DNA from: Roseibium album
Lineage (GTDB): Bacteria > Pseudomonadota > Alphaproteobacteria > Rhizobiales > Stappiaceae
Direction of reading: 5' to 3'
Assembly (NCBI GenBank): GCA_001404055.1
Contig: CXTY01000018.1
Location: 86,806 to 150,805 of the forward strand
DNA: 64,000 nucleotides
Part shown: piece by piece, positions 1-9,067 of the stretch
Position numbering within the stretch: position 1 is the stretch's first letter
Layout: each line of letters starts with the position of its first letter
Program-made: the position numbers and the translations under genes
The notes under the pieces: model-generated
Told to the model about the DNA's origin: nothing
Databases searched by the model: none
Seen by the model: the letters and a program-made list of their open reading frames with translations, nothing else

Positions 1-2
1 CC

Positions 3-677
3 AAGCACGACAAACTTCTCCGTCGGCGAAAAGTGATTGCCTACATCGATCCCCTGGACGTTCGCTACAACAATTTTGAACAGCAACCGGAGCCGAACGC
101 AAACGCGGTGATGTTTTGTCTGATGGACGTTTCAGCCTCAATGGGTGCGCGTGAAAAGGACCTGGCAAAGCGCTTCTTCATGCTTCTGCACCTGTTCCTG
201 AACCGCCGTTATGAAAAAACGGATATCGTGTTCATCCGCCACACCCACGATGCCTCTGAAGTTGATGAGGAAACATTTTTCTATTCACCCCAGACCGGTG
301 GCACGATGGTCAGCACGGCGCTCGTCATGATGAAGCAGGTCATTGACGAGCGCTATCCGCCATCGGAGTGGAATATCTATGCCGCTCAGGCTTCTGATGG
401 TGAAAACTTCGGCGGAGACTCCTCCAAATGTGCGACGCTTCTAAATGAAGAGCTGATGAGGATATGCCAGTATTTTGCTTACGTCGAGATCGTTGGCGAG
501 GATGAAGCCCAACTGATCAACAGTGAGGCAAGTGGCATGGAACTCTGGCAATCCTACCGCCAAGTGTCTGATATCTGGCCAAATTTTGCACAAAAAAGAG
601 TCGCCAGGATTTCCGATATCTATCCGGTTTTCCGCGAATTGTTTGCTCGGGATCCTGTAGGTAAGAGCCATGGTTAA
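3..677 (+). CDS. yeaH: YeaH/YhbH family protein (DUF444), 3' part
   Basis: The reading frame is open from the left edge (KHDKLLRRRK...), so the gene begins outside the window and only its C-terminal half is seen. The visible part is a von Willebrand A-like domain: the MDVSASMG motif is a MIDAS-type metal site, followed by TGGTMVSTAL and ASDGENFGGD. DUF444 proteins are usually a little over 400 residues and are encoded with the PrkA serine kinase and a SpoVR/YcgB protein; this trio is linked to stationary-phase and nitrogen-starvation responses in enterobacteria. The stop overlaps the next gene, a SpoVR homologue, by 8 bp, which fits the known order prkA-yeaH-ycgB. The molecular function is not established for the family. 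Confidence 0.9.
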   Translation, partial: KHDKLLRRRKVIAYIDPLDVRYNNFEQQPEPNANAVMFCLMDVSASMGAREKDLAKRFFMLLHLFLNRRYEKTDIVFIRHTHDASEVDEETFFYSPQTGGTMVSTALVMMKQVIDERYPPSEWNIYAAQASDGENFGGDSSKCATLLNEELMRICQYFAYVEIVGEDEAQLINSEASGMELWQSYRQVSDIWPNFAQKRVARISDIYPVFRELFARDPVGKSHG

Positions 678-2178
678 ACGTGCCCAGACGTCAAAATCCT
701 CTCCGTTGTTCACTCAGGCAGACTGGGACTTCGATACGCTGCGGCGGACATTTGACGCGATCGAAGACGTGGCGCGGACTGACCTGGACCTGGAGGTTTA
801 TCCCAACCAGATCGAGATCATTTCGTCAGAGCAGATGCTCGACGCCTATTCCTCCATCGGCATGCCGCTGATGTATCATCACTGGTCATTCGGGAAGCAT
901 TTTCTCGGCCACGAACGGCTCTATCGCAAGGGCGCGCGCGGTCTGGCCTATGAGATCGTTATAAACTCCGATCCGTGCATCAGCTACTGTCTTGAGGAAA
1001 ACACCATGCCGCTCCAGGCTTTGGTCATGGCGCACGCTGCGTTCGGCCACAATCACTTCTTCAAATCCAATCATCTGTTTGAGCAATGGACAGACGCCGA
1101 AGGTATATTGGACTACCTGGAATATGCGCGCCGCTACATCGCTGGCTGCGAGGAAGTGCACGGTGTTGGTGACGTTGAGACCATACTGGACGCTGCCCAC
1201 GCCCTGATGCCCTTTGGTGTTTTCCGGCATCGCCGCCCGCGCCAGCTTTCGCTGCAGGAAGCAGAAGAACAACGGTTGGAGCGTCTCGCTGCCGCAGAAG
1301 AGAACGTCTATTATCTCTGGAGAACTATCCCGAACCGCACAGGCAGTGAACGCGAAAGAGACGCGGCATTGCAGGAACGCAAACGGGAAATGCAGCTTCC
1401 GGAAGAGAACCTGCTCTATTTTCTTGAGCAATACAGCCCCATTCTCCAGTCATGGCAACGCGAAATTCTGAGGATTGTCCGAAACGTCGGCCAATATTTC
1501 TATCCGCAGAAGCAAACAAAGGTCATGAACGAGGGCTGCGCCTGCTTTGTTCATTATTATATTTTGAACACGCTATATGCCCAGGGCCAGCTGACTGATG
1601 GTGCGATGCTGGAAATACTACACAGTCATACCAATGTGCTGACCCAACCGGACTTCGATGATCCGCGGTTCAGCGGTATCAACCCTTATGCGCTGGGGTT
1701 CGCCATGATGCAGGACATTCGCCGCATCTGCGAGGAACCGGAAGAGGAAGACCGGGAATGGTTTCCTGACATTGCGGGCAAAGGTGACTGGCGAAACGTT
1801 TTGAAACATGCCTGGGCCAACTACCGCGATGAGAGCTTTATCCAGCAATTTCTCTCGCCGACGGTCATGAGACGGTTCCGGATGTTTGCCATATCCGATG
1901 AGTCCAGCGATTCATTTTGCACAGTGACAGGGATCCACAACACGCAAGGCTACCGTCATTTGCGGGATGTGCTGGCCCGTGACCACGATATCTCAACCCA
2001 GGAACCAGACATTCAGATCGTTGATGCAGACCTTCTGGGTGACCGCTGCCTGCATTTGAGAACAGTACGGCGCAATGGCATTCCACTCGATACGGCCAGC
2101 AAGGAGGCGACCCTCAAATATGTCGAGCGGCTCTGGGGCTACAAGGTTGAAATCGCAGAAGCGAATTCAACCAGTTGA
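670..2178 (+). CDS. SpoVR/YcgB family protein
   Basis: A 502-residue cytoplasmic protein matching the SpoVR family in length and motifs: MYHHWSFGKHF near residue 70, HNHFFKSNHLF, HRRPRQLSLQEAEEQR and MNEGCACFVHYYI. The family was named for a Bacillus subtilis cortex-formation gene but is widespread in non-spore-formers, where it sits with PrkA and YeaH. Its start overlaps the yeaH stop by 8 bp, so translation is probably coupled. Its biochemical role is unknown; conserved His and Glu residues suggest metal binding, which is inference. Length and ends look intact. Confidence 0.93.
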   Translation: MVKRAQTSKSSPLFTQADWDFDTLRRTFDAIEDVARTDLDLEVYPNQIEIISSEQMLDAYSSIGMPLMYHHWSFGKHFLGHERLYRKGARGLAYEIVINSDPCISYCLEENTMPLQALVMAHAAFGHNHFFKSNHLFEQWTDAEGILDYLEYARRYIAGCEEVHGVGDVETILDAAHALMPFGVFRHRRPRQLSLQEAEEQRLERLAAAEENVYYLWRTIPNRTGSERERDAALQERKREMQLPEENLLYFLEQYSPILQSWQREILRIVRNVGQYFYPQKQTKVMNEGCACFVHYYILNTLYAQGQLTDGAMLEILHSHTNVLTQPDFDDPRFSGINPYALGFAMMQDIRRICEEPEEEDREWFPDIAGKGDWRNVLKHAWANYRDESFIQQFLSPTVMRRFRMFAISDESSDSFCTVTGIHNTQGYRHLRDVLARDHDISTQEPDIQIVDADLLGDRCLHLRTVRRNGIPLDTASKEATLKYVERLWGYKVEIAEANSTS

Positions 2179-2247
2179 TCTTTTGGCTTCACACAAAGTT
2201 TTCCAGTTCCCTGCCCGCATGTTCGTGTCTCCTGGGGCAGGATGCAC

Positions 2248-3159
2248 TCAGACGGCTGACCGTGTGCACACGGCAATGCTGTAGACCGATGTCGTTGCCG
2301 TGATGAAAATCCTGTTGCCCCTTGGCCCACCAAAGCAAAGGTTGGCGACTGTCTCGGGGACCAGGATCTTGCCAAGCCTGGTTCCGTCCGGGTGGAAGCA
2401 ATGGATGCCGTCGGCCGCGGAGCTCCAAAGGTTTCCATCAGCGTCCACGCGCATTCCATCCGGTAGTCCCTTGTCGATGCTCGCAAAAACGCGGTCTCTT
2501 CTGATGTGACCTTCTTCGTCGAGATCGAAGGCCCGAATGACGGATGGAACCTCTGCATTGTGACTGGAACCGGATTCAGCGACATAAAGCGTCCGTTCAT
2601 CCGGTGAAAAGGCGAGTCCGTTCGGCTGGACGAAATCAGTAATCATCGCCTCCAACTCACCGGTCTGCGGCTCGACGCGGAAGACATTGTGCGCCTCCTG
2701 CTCCGGCTCGGCCTTATAGCCTTCATAGTCGGACAGAATGCCGTAAGTCGGATCTGTGAACCAGATCGCGCCATTTGACTGGACCACCACGTCATTTGGT
2801 GAGTTCAGCCGTTTGCCCTTGTAGCTGTCGGCGATCACCGTTCTTGACCCGTTCGGCTCAGTGCGGGTGACTGAGCGGGTGCCGTGCTGGCAGCTCACAA
2901 GGCGCCCTGCTCGGTCCGATGTGTTGCCGTTGATGTAGTCAGACGGCCGCCGGAAAACGCTCAGTTGGTCGTCGACCGTCAGGCGCATGATCCGCTCCGA
3001 GGGAATGTCGGAAAACAGCAGAAGTTGATGGTCGGCAAACCAGACGGGACCCTCGGTCCACTCAAAGCCCGTGGCAAGTTTGCGAAGCTGTGCACTGGGT
3101 TGGATCAGCGCACGAAAGCGTGGGTCTTCGATTTTGTAAATTGAATCAACGTGGATCAT
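2248..3159 (-). CDS. SMP-30/gluconolactonase family sugar lactonase
   Basis: About 303 residues with the six-bladed propeller signatures of SMP-30/gluconolactonases: EGPVWF near the N-terminus, the metal ligand region SPNDVVV, FTDPTYG, FVQPNGLAFSPDE and LPDGMRVDADGN. These enzymes hydrolyse aldonolactones to aldonic acids using a divalent metal. The start was set at MIHVDSIYK because it forms an ATGA overlap with the stop of the upstream permease; a longer frame to 3297 is only read-through inside that permease. As last gene of the sugar ABC operon it probably acts on a lactone derived from the imported sugar. Whether the sugar is first oxidised by an enzyme encoded elsewhere cannot be seen here. 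Confidence 0.9.
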   Translation of the reverse strand: MIHVDSIYKIEDPRFRALIQPSAQLRKLATGFEWTEGPVWFADHQLLLFSDIPSERIMRLTVDDQLSVFRRPSDYINGNTSDRAGRLVSCQHGTRSVTRTEPNGSRTVIADSYKGKRLNSPNDVVVQSNGAIWFTDPTYGILSDYEGYKAEPEQEAHNVFRVEPQTGELEAMITDFVQPNGLAFSPDERTLYVAESGSSHNAEVPSVIRAFDLDEEGHIRRDRVFASIDKGLPDGMRVDADGNLWSSAADGIHCFHPDGTRLGKILVPETVANLCFGGPRGNRIFITATTSVYSIAVCTRSAV

Positions 3160-4118
3160 GCCGAACCCTTTCGACCGGATGCCGCAGCGACGATCGCGAT
3201 AATGATGGTGCCGGTCAGGATCAGCCGAACACCTGCACCCAACCCGTAGGAGTTGAGCATTGAAACAACCAGGAACATCAGCAATGCACCGCCCCAAATG
3301 CCTGGAACATTGGAATTGCCGCCCGCAATGGAACAGCCGCCGATCACAACCACTGCGATCGAAATCAGGAGGTACTCCGTGCCCATGTTCAGAGCTGCTC
3401 CACCTGAAAAACTCGCCAGCAGATAACCGGTAAGGGAGGCAAGGACCGCCGAACCGATAAATGTTGCGGCTTTCACGGCTTCAACAGGAATGCCGCTCAG
3501 CCGTGCGGCCCTTGTGTTCTGCCCAACTGCAGAAAGCCAGCGGCCAAAAATGGAGCGCTGAAGAATAAACCAGCTTGCGACGGCGATCAGAAGACCCACA
3601 ATGGTCAGATTGGGAATGCCTGCAAGTGAACCGGTTGTGAAATCGGCGAGCGCTTCTGGCGGTTTGATCCGCAGGCCCCGGTTCCACCAGATCGCCAGCG
3701 ACTGATAGAGGAAGGACGCGGAAAGCGTGGCGATGATTGGTGGAATGCGCAGCAGACGGATGAGCAGGTAGTTGAACATACCTGCGGCAAGGCCAACAAA
3801 AAGCGCGATGCCAAGGCCTGGCAGGATCAGCGCTGTCGAACCATCCATGAATTTCAGGGATAAGGTTCCCGCCAACGTCATTGTCGCCGGTATCGACAGG
3901 TCGACATTGCCGGGTCCCATGGTGATGACGAACATCTGTCCGATCCCGACAATCGCCGAGAATGTGGCGAATGTCAGGGCTGCCGAAATAAGTTCGCTGC
4001 TGCCACTTCCCTCTGTCAGGGCGTAAGTAGCGCCAAAGGTGATGCCACTTGCTACAAAAGCCCAGAACCAGGGACGCTTCGGAAGTTGAAGGATGCTGGA
4101 CGTCACGGGATTAGCCAT
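3156..4118 (-). CDS. Sugar ABC transporter permease (RbsC type)
   Basis: A hydrophobic protein of about 320 residues with eight or more membrane segments, typical of the BPD_transp_2 permease family used by ribose/xylose-type importers. The marker GPGNVDLSIPATM matches the conserved region before the fourth helix (usually G.IDLSVG), and GGCSIAGGNSNVPGIWGGAL matches the family's C-terminal GG...G.GS.. loop. The start MANPVTSS is preferred over an upstream in-frame ATG; it overlaps the previous permease stop by 8 bp. It pairs with the second permease to form the inner-membrane channel driven by the ATPase encoded upstream. Confidence 0.9.
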   Translation of the reverse strand: MANPVTSSILQLPKRPWFWAFVASGITFGATYALTEGSGSSELISAALTFATFSAIVGIGQMFVITMGPGNVDLSIPATMTLAGTLSLKFMDGSTALILPGLGIALFVGLAAGMFNYLLIRLLRIPPIIATLSASFLYQSLAIWWNRGLRIKPPEALADFTTGSLAGIPNLTIVGLLIAVASWFILQRSIFGRWLSAVGQNTRAARLSGIPVEAVKAATFIGSAVLASLTGYLLASFSGGAALNMGTEYLLISIAVVVIGGCSIAGGNSNVPGIWGGALLMFLVVSMLNSYGLGAGVRLILTGTIIIAIVAAASGRKGSA

Positions 4119-5052
4119 TTTTCGCCTCCTTCCATCTGGAGCCATTGCGGGCAAAGATCAGTCGGACAGCAAGTACCAGGATGAGGATGGCGCCCTGGGC
4201 ACCGATCTGCCAGTCCGGCGAAAGCCGCATGAAGGACAGGAAACTGCCTGCAAGTGAAAGCGTCAGGGCCCCGATAACGGCACCGACCGGGGAGACTTTT
4301 CCGCCAACAAATTCACCGCCGCCGAGGATGACACCAGCAATTGAAAGCAGTGTGTAGCGCAGTGCAATGTTGGCGTCTGCCGAAGTGGTCAGGCCGACGA
4401 GGCACATGCCTGAAAGCACGCCGAAGAATCCCGCCAGCGCATAGGCGCCCGCCTTGAGTTTGATCACCGACCACCCCGCTCGCACGACTGCCTGCGTGTT
4501 ACCGCCCACCGCGCGCAAAAGCGTGCCTGTTGCGGACCGCATGATCAGAATATGTGTAAATCCGGCTATCAGGACACAGGCAACCACTGCCATTGGAACA
4601 AATGGCGGTTTCACTGTCATGAGTGTCCGGATCCAGCCGGGTGATGCGCCGCCGGGTGAGGGCAATAGCAGCACCGCAAGTCCGGCCCACACAAAGGACA
4701 TGCCGAGCGTGACAACGATTGCCGGCAACTGGCGTGCGTGTATGAGCGCGCCCATGGCCGCGTAAACCATGATCGAGGCAAGTAGAATGGCTGCGCCCAG
4801 AAGCGGGGTTTCATTGACAAAGGTCGCGGTGACGCAGGCAACGAAACTGACGAAGGTGCCAATCGACAGATCGATGTCATTGACCATGATGATCATCATC
4901 TGCGCAATGGTTGCCAGGGCGATAGGCACGGCCAGATTGAATAGAAGATTCAGGCCGAAATAGCTCATTGCCCGGGGTTGGAGATAAAAAACAGCCGCTA
5001 GCAGAACGGCGAGAGAAAGTACCGGCAGAAGGATCCTGTATTTGCCGATCAT
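4111..5052 (-). CDS. Sugar ABC transporter permease (RbsC type), second subunit
   Basis: About 313 residues, strongly hydrophobic, with the ribose-type permease motifs MVNDIDLSIGTFVSFVAC and GVILGGGEFVGGKVSPVGA. The start MIGKYRILLP makes an ATGA overlap with the stop of the ATPase gene, so it is favoured over the longer frame to 5166, which lies entirely in that gene. It and the following permease are clearly different in sequence, so the transporter is likely a heterodimeric channel, unlike the homodimeric E. coli RbsC. Substrate cannot be told from permease sequence. Confidence 0.9.
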   Translation of the reverse strand: MIGKYRILLPVLSLAVLLAAVFYLQPRAMSYFGLNLLFNLAVPIALATIAQMMIIMVNDIDLSIGTFVSFVACVTATFVNETPLLGAAILLASIMVYAAMGALIHARQLPAIVVTLGMSFVWAGLAVLLLPSPGGASPGWIRTLMTVKPPFVPMAVVACVLIAGFTHILIMRSATGTLLRAVGGNTQAVVRAGWSVIKLKAGAYALAGFFGVLSGMCLVGLTTSADANIALRYTLLSIAGVILGGGEFVGGKVSPVGAVIGALTLSLAGSFLSFMRLSPDWQIGAQGAILILVLAVRLIFARNGSRWKEAKNG

Positions 5053-6530
5053 GAGGCCTCCTCGTGCATCTCGAACGATGCTGCAAGGATGTTTTCCTCG
5101 GTAATGTCCTCCCCAATCAGTTCGGCAGAGATCTGGCCGTTGCGGAAAACAAATGCGCGGTCGCACTGAACGACTTCATCCGTTTCGGTGGAGTACCATA
5201 GAAAAGTGCGCCCGGCCTCCGCTTCCCGCCGGATCATGTCATAGGCTTCCTGCTTGGTTCCGACATCAACGCCGCGCATCGGATCGTCCATCACGACAAT
5301 CGGGGCGGAGGACGCGAGTGACCTTGCAAAAAGCACCTTCTGTTGGTTGCCGCCCGAGAGCGACAGGATGGGGTTGTTCATGTTTTCCGTTCTGATGCCG
5401 ATTTTCTGTTTCCAGTCCTGGGCGAGTGTGTCTTCGGCCTTCTGGTCGACAAGTCCACGGCGCAACAAGCTGGGAAGGTGGGTCAGGGTCAGGTTCTGCA
5501 GAATGGACCAGAGCGGCATGATGCCGTCCCGCCCTCTGTCCCCCGCAACAAAGGCAACTTCGGGTGTCTTGGTGTGGTGAATGCCTGCGGATCGGGACAC
5601 GAAATAGCGGGCTAGCGCCTCAGCTTGTCCATGTCCGGCCAGACCCGCGAGTCCAACAATTTCTCCACGACGTGCAGAGAGCCCTTCAGGCGTATTGAGG
5701 ACTTCCTCGCCGATGCGATCCTCACGTGACGTTTGTGATCGGGCTTCTGCTTTGGTGCTTGCGACATGCCCCATGGCATCGATCAGGCCTTGCTGGGTGA
5801 AATCGCTGGTAGGACGGCTATCGATGATCTTGCCGTCTTTCATGACATCGATGCGGGTCGCCACATCGAACACTTCACCGAGCATATGTGAGATAAAGAT
5901 GACTGCGCCTCCAGAGGCGCAGAATTTGCGGACGTGATCCAGCAATTGCCTTGCAACTGCGGCATCCAGCGAAGAAGTGGGTTCGTCAAGGATGACCAAC
6001 CGGGCCGGGATGCTGCCTTCAGCAAAACCAGCTGCGATTTCCACCATTTGTCGTTCGGCAATCGAGAGGTCCCCGACGATCATGCCAGGTTCAATGCCAT
6101 GGCCCGGGAAGACCTGATCCAGCGCCTTTGCTATTCGCTTTCTAGCTGTCTTGCGCCATCCGAAGCCCTTGAGGTCGCGATGGGGAACGCGGATTGTTTC
6201 TTCAATTGTGAGATTGGGGCAAAGGGAGAGTTCCTGAAACACGCTTCTGATGCCGCACGCACGTGCGACGGCTGCGCCGTTTCCCTTGCTGCCATCGGCA
6301 AGCGTGTATTGAACGCTGCCACCTGTCGGTGTGAGGCCGCCGTTGATGACGTTGACTGCCGTTGATTTTCCTGCCCCGTTGTGACCGATGAGCCCGACGC
6401 ATTCGCCCGGGCTGATGGTCAGACTAACCCCATCGAGCGCGCGCACAGCGCCAAACGCCATGCGCGCGTCCAAGAGGGCAACCAAAGGGATGGCCGGAGG
6501 AGAACTTCCGGCTGTGGTTGCCAGTTGCAA
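5049..6530 (-). CDS. Sugar ABC transporter ATP-binding protein (RbsA type, two ATPase domains)
   Basis: 493 residues with two ABC domains in tandem, as in RbsA/XylG. The first has a standard Walker A (GHNGAGKS), a signature-like LSIAERQ and Walker B with catalytic Glu (LVILDEPTSSLD). The second has lost Walker A (GLAGHGQ in the same place) but keeps LSGGNQQK and a Walker B-like VVMDDPMRGVDVG where Asp replaces the Glu. Degeneration of the second site is normal in this subfamily. The start is a TTG (MQLATT) about a dozen bases after GGGAGC; it lies 13 bp from the binding-protein stop, so the genes form one operon. Confidence 0.93.
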   Translation of the reverse strand: MQLATTAGSSPPAIPLVALLDARMAFGAVRALDGVSLTISPGECVGLIGHNGAGKSTAVNVINGGLTPTGGSVQYTLADGSKGNGAAVARACGIRSVFQELSLCPNLTIEETIRVPHRDLKGFGWRKTARKRIAKALDQVFPGHGIEPGMIVGDLSIAERQMVEIAAGFAEGSIPARLVILDEPTSSLDAAVARQLLDHVRKFCASGGAVIFISHMLGEVFDVATRIDVMKDGKIIDSRPTSDFTQQGLIDAMGHVASTKAEARSQTSREDRIGEEVLNTPEGLSARRGEIVGLAGLAGHGQAEALARYFVSRSAGIHHTKTPEVAFVAGDRGRDGIMPLWSILQNLTLTHLPSLLRRGLVDQKAEDTLAQDWKQKIGIRTENMNNPILSLSGGNQQKVLFARSLASSAPIVVMDDPMRGVDVGTKQEAYDMIRREAEAGRTFLWYSTETDEVVQCDRAFVFRNGQISAELIGEDITEENILAASFEMHEEAS

Positions 6531-6543
6531 GAGTGCTGCTCCC

Positions 6544-7560
6544 TTAGTTCGCGGCCGAGATTACAGCTTTGGCATCGTCCAGGCTGTATTCAACATTCGC
6601 GACGGAACCTTCAGGCGTTGCAGCGAGTGTGGCGTCGAGCGTGTCCTGGGTAACTTTCAGGAATGGCACAGTCAGGTCCTTCGGAACGTCCGCTCCGTCA
6701 AGAACCTGCTGAGCAACCCAAAAGGCCAGCGTGCCAACACCTGGCGCGATTGACAGAGAAAGGGTCTCGTAGCCGTTGGCATCACGGGACTCTGCCCACC
6801 ACTTCATTTCGTCCTGACGGTTGCCCATGACGATGATTGGAACATCGCGTCCGGCAGCCTTGATGGCCTGTGCGGCACCATAGCCGTCCCCGCCCTGGGT
6901 TACGACGCCGACGATTTCAGGAAGGCTTGGCAGGATGCCGGCAACGGCCTTTTGGGCAACGTCCTGTGCCCAGTCACCATGAACGGATCCCACGATCTTG
7001 AAGTTTGAAAATTCCTGCGCGCCCTGTTCGATGCCTGCATGAATTTCATCGTCAACGAAAACCCCGGCTAGACCGCGGATTTCGAGAAGATTGCCACCAT
7101 CAGGAAGACGCGTAGACAGATATTCGACCTGTTGACGGCCCATTTCCTTGAAGTCGACAGCAATTCGCCATGCGCAAGGTTCGGTGACGATGCCGTCAAA
7201 CGAAACAACAATAATGCCTGCGTCGCATGCTTCTTTGACCGCTCCGTTGAGTGCCGTTGGTGAAGCAGCGTTCAGGACGATGGCGTCGTATCCTTGAAGG
7301 ATCATGTTCTGGATCTGAGCGGCTTGTTCGGTCGCCTGGTTTTCAGATGTGGTAAAGGCATCCGCGGCGGCGACTGCGCCGCTTTCTACAGCTTCGCCAC
7401 CAACTTTTTCCCAACTGGTGAGCATGGCTTGGCGCCATGAGTTGCCGGCATAGTTGTTGGAAAGGGCTATCCGTTTGTCCGCCGTGTCCGCGACCGCGAA
7501 ACCTGGAAGCGTTACAGAGACAAGCGCTACGGCTGCCAAGAGTTTTGCTTTGGTATTCAT
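6544..7560 (-). CDS. Periplasmic sugar-binding protein of the ABC importer
   Basis: About 338 residues with a Sec signal peptide (MNTKAKLLAAVALVSVTLP, cleavage near AVA-DTA) and the Peripla_BP_4 fold markers NNYAGNSWRQAM, IVLNAASPTALN and VVSFDG, as in ribose- and galactose-binding proteins. The start is ATG at 7560, preceded by GGGAGGAAAT; the longer frame to 7620 is upstream leader. It is the first gene of the minus-strand operon SBP-ATPase-permease-permease-lactonase. A two-component system is divergently encoded upstream and a large palindrome lies between, so the operon may be induced through that system. Confidence 0.92.
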   Translation of the reverse strand: MNTKAKLLAAVALVSVTLPGFAVADTADKRIALSNNYAGNSWRQAMLTSWEKVGGEAVESGAVAAADAFTTSENQATEQAAQIQNMILQGYDAIVLNAASPTALNGAVKEACDAGIIVVSFDGIVTEPCAWRIAVDFKEMGRQQVEYLSTRLPDGGNLLEIRGLAGVFVDDEIHAGIEQGAQEFSNFKIVGSVHGDWAQDVAQKAVAGILPSLPEIVGVVTQGGDGYGAAQAIKAAGRDVPIIVMGNRQDEMKWWAESRDANGYETLSLSIAPGVGTLAFWVAQQVLDGADVPKDLTVPFLKVTQDTLDATLAATPEGSVANVEYSLDDAKAVISAAN

Positions 7561-7667
7561 ATTTCCTCCCTGGCGCGCATTGGCGCCCATTGATGAAAGA
7601 CACAGTTCCCCTGGCTGCATCTGGGCTAAAGAGTGTGAGGAGGGCCAAGATGTGTAAAGCCGGATGC

Positions 7668-7705
7668 ATGCAACACAGTTGCGGGTTCCCGCAACTGTGT
7701 TGCAT
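7668..7705. promoter_or_regulatory. Near-perfect 38-bp palindrome in the divergent sugar ABC/two-component intergenic region
   Basis: The left arm atgcaacacagttgcggg (7668-7685) and the right arm cccgcaactgtgttgcat (7688-7705) are exact reverse complements separated by TT. It lies 108 bp upstream of the binding-protein start and 82 bp upstream of the kinase start. The size and perfection suggest a dimeric operator or an mRNA hairpin; it has no T-run for terminating the minus-strand transcript. Binding by the adjacent NarL-type regulator is inference. Confidence 0.7.
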
Positions 7706-7786
7706 CTGATCGCCTTCTGGGTAGGTTGCGATGGCCAGTCCCCTGCCGCACACTAAGGGGAAGATGAGGGAGGAGCATGTCGGCTC

Positions 7787-9067
7787 ATGCGGCAGGAAAC
7801 TAAAAGCAGAAATGAGGCAGTGGAACCCAATCCATTGAACTCTCTTCTGCGTATTTCCAGCCATCTCGCGGGGCAGGTTGAAATACGAGCGGCATTGCGT
7901 TCAGTGAAGGCCGAAATCGAGAACCTTTTACCGATCGATCATCTCGATGTTTGCCTGGTTGACGACGACGTCATCTGGAACACCAGCTACGAAGTGGGGA
8001 TACGCACCCGGTGGAGCTTGTCGCGATCACTTGTCGAGGTTTCGCCAATTCGCAGCATTCTCCATGGCGAGATTGACTACATGCTGAGCGGCAACGCGAT
8101 GGAAGATCCACGGTATACTTATGAGGGTTCGCTGGCAGAGCCTATTATCAAGCACCAGCTTCGTAGCCGGGTTAACGTGGCCATGAAAGTGCTTGGGCGG
8201 ACCATCGGCGCGCTCAATTGTTCTTCACGCCAGCCTGACCTCTACGATGAGCAGACGCTTCAGCGTGTGCAGCATATAGCGGATGTGCTCGCTCCCTATT
8301 TCTATTCCTTGCGGGCGATTGAAAAGGCTCAACAGGCTGCAATCGTGCGCGCGGAGGCGCAAGCGCGTGAAGAAGGTTTGCGCCAGGGTGCTCTGGAATT
8401 GACCAAGGCGCTTGAACAGGAACGCCAGCGGATCGGCATGGATTTGCATGATCAAACCCTGGCCGACCTGACTCGCATCATGCGCGATCTTGAAATGGCA
8501 GAAACTCCCAAGGACAAGGCTGCCGTCATCGGCGGTATCCAGGATTGCATCCAGGACCTCCGCAGCATCATCGACACTGCAGTTCCAACGCTTCTGGAAA
8601 TGTTCGGGTTTGCCCATGCGCTCAGGATTCATCTGGAACGCGCGGTCGTAGACGCCGAAGGCATGAGCCTTATCGTTTCAGACGAGACGGATGGCCGAAT
8701 TGATGCGATTGATCCGACAACCCGAATTGCGCTGTTTCGAATTGCACAGGAAGCGATCAACAATGCCGCACGACATGCGAAGGCTGATCGGATCTGTGTC
8801 ATTGTCAATTTGAAAAACGCTCTGTTGAAGATGTCCATTGCAGACAATGGAGGTGGAAGTTCGAAGTCGGCGATTGGCAAAAACGGAAACAAGACCAACG
8901 GCAGGACAACTGGCGGAATGGCACATATGCGGACCCGCGCCAGGCTGATTGCTGCCGAATTTCGCGTTTCTAGAAGAGCCGGTACGCGGATTGAAGTGCG
9001 TCTGCCTCTACCTGACGAAGCCATTCTGGAGACCGCAACTGAAGATCTCGAGGAGCAGGACCAATGA
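7787..9067 (+). CDS. Soluble sensor histidine kinase (GAF, HisKA_3, HATPase)
   Basis: 426 residues with no membrane segment, so a cytoplasmic sensor. Residues about 20-175 resemble a GAF-type domain, followed by a coiled coil (about 178-213, QQAAIVRAEAQAREE), a HisKA_3 dimerisation domain with phosphoacceptor His221 in RIGMDLHDQTLADLTR, and a HATPase domain with the N-box EAINNAARHA and G-boxes (ADNGGG, TGGMAHMRTRA). This is the NarX/DegS kinase class that pairs with NarL-type regulators, and one follows with an ATGA overlap. GGGAGGAG lies 11 bases before the ATG. Divergence from the sugar ABC operon suggests it senses the imported sugar state, by inference. Confidence 0.92.
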   Translation: MRQETKSRNEAVEPNPLNSLLRISSHLAGQVEIRAALRSVKAEIENLLPIDHLDVCLVDDDVIWNTSYEVGIRTRWSLSRSLVEVSPIRSILHGEIDYMLSGNAMEDPRYTYEGSLAEPIIKHQLRSRVNVAMKVLGRTIGALNCSSRQPDLYDEQTLQRVQHIADVLAPYFYSLRAIEKAQQAAIVRAEAQAREEGLRQGALELTKALEQERQRIGMDLHDQTLADLTRIMRDLEMAETPKDKAAVIGGIQDCIQDLRSIIDTAVPTLLEMFGFAHALRIHLERAVVDAEGMSLIVSDETDGRIDAIDPTTRIALFRIAQEAINNAARHAKADRICVIVNLKNALLKMSIADNGGGSSKSAIGKNGNKTNGRTTGGMAHMRTRARLIAAEFRVSRRAGTRIEVRLPLPDEAILETATEDLEEQDQ

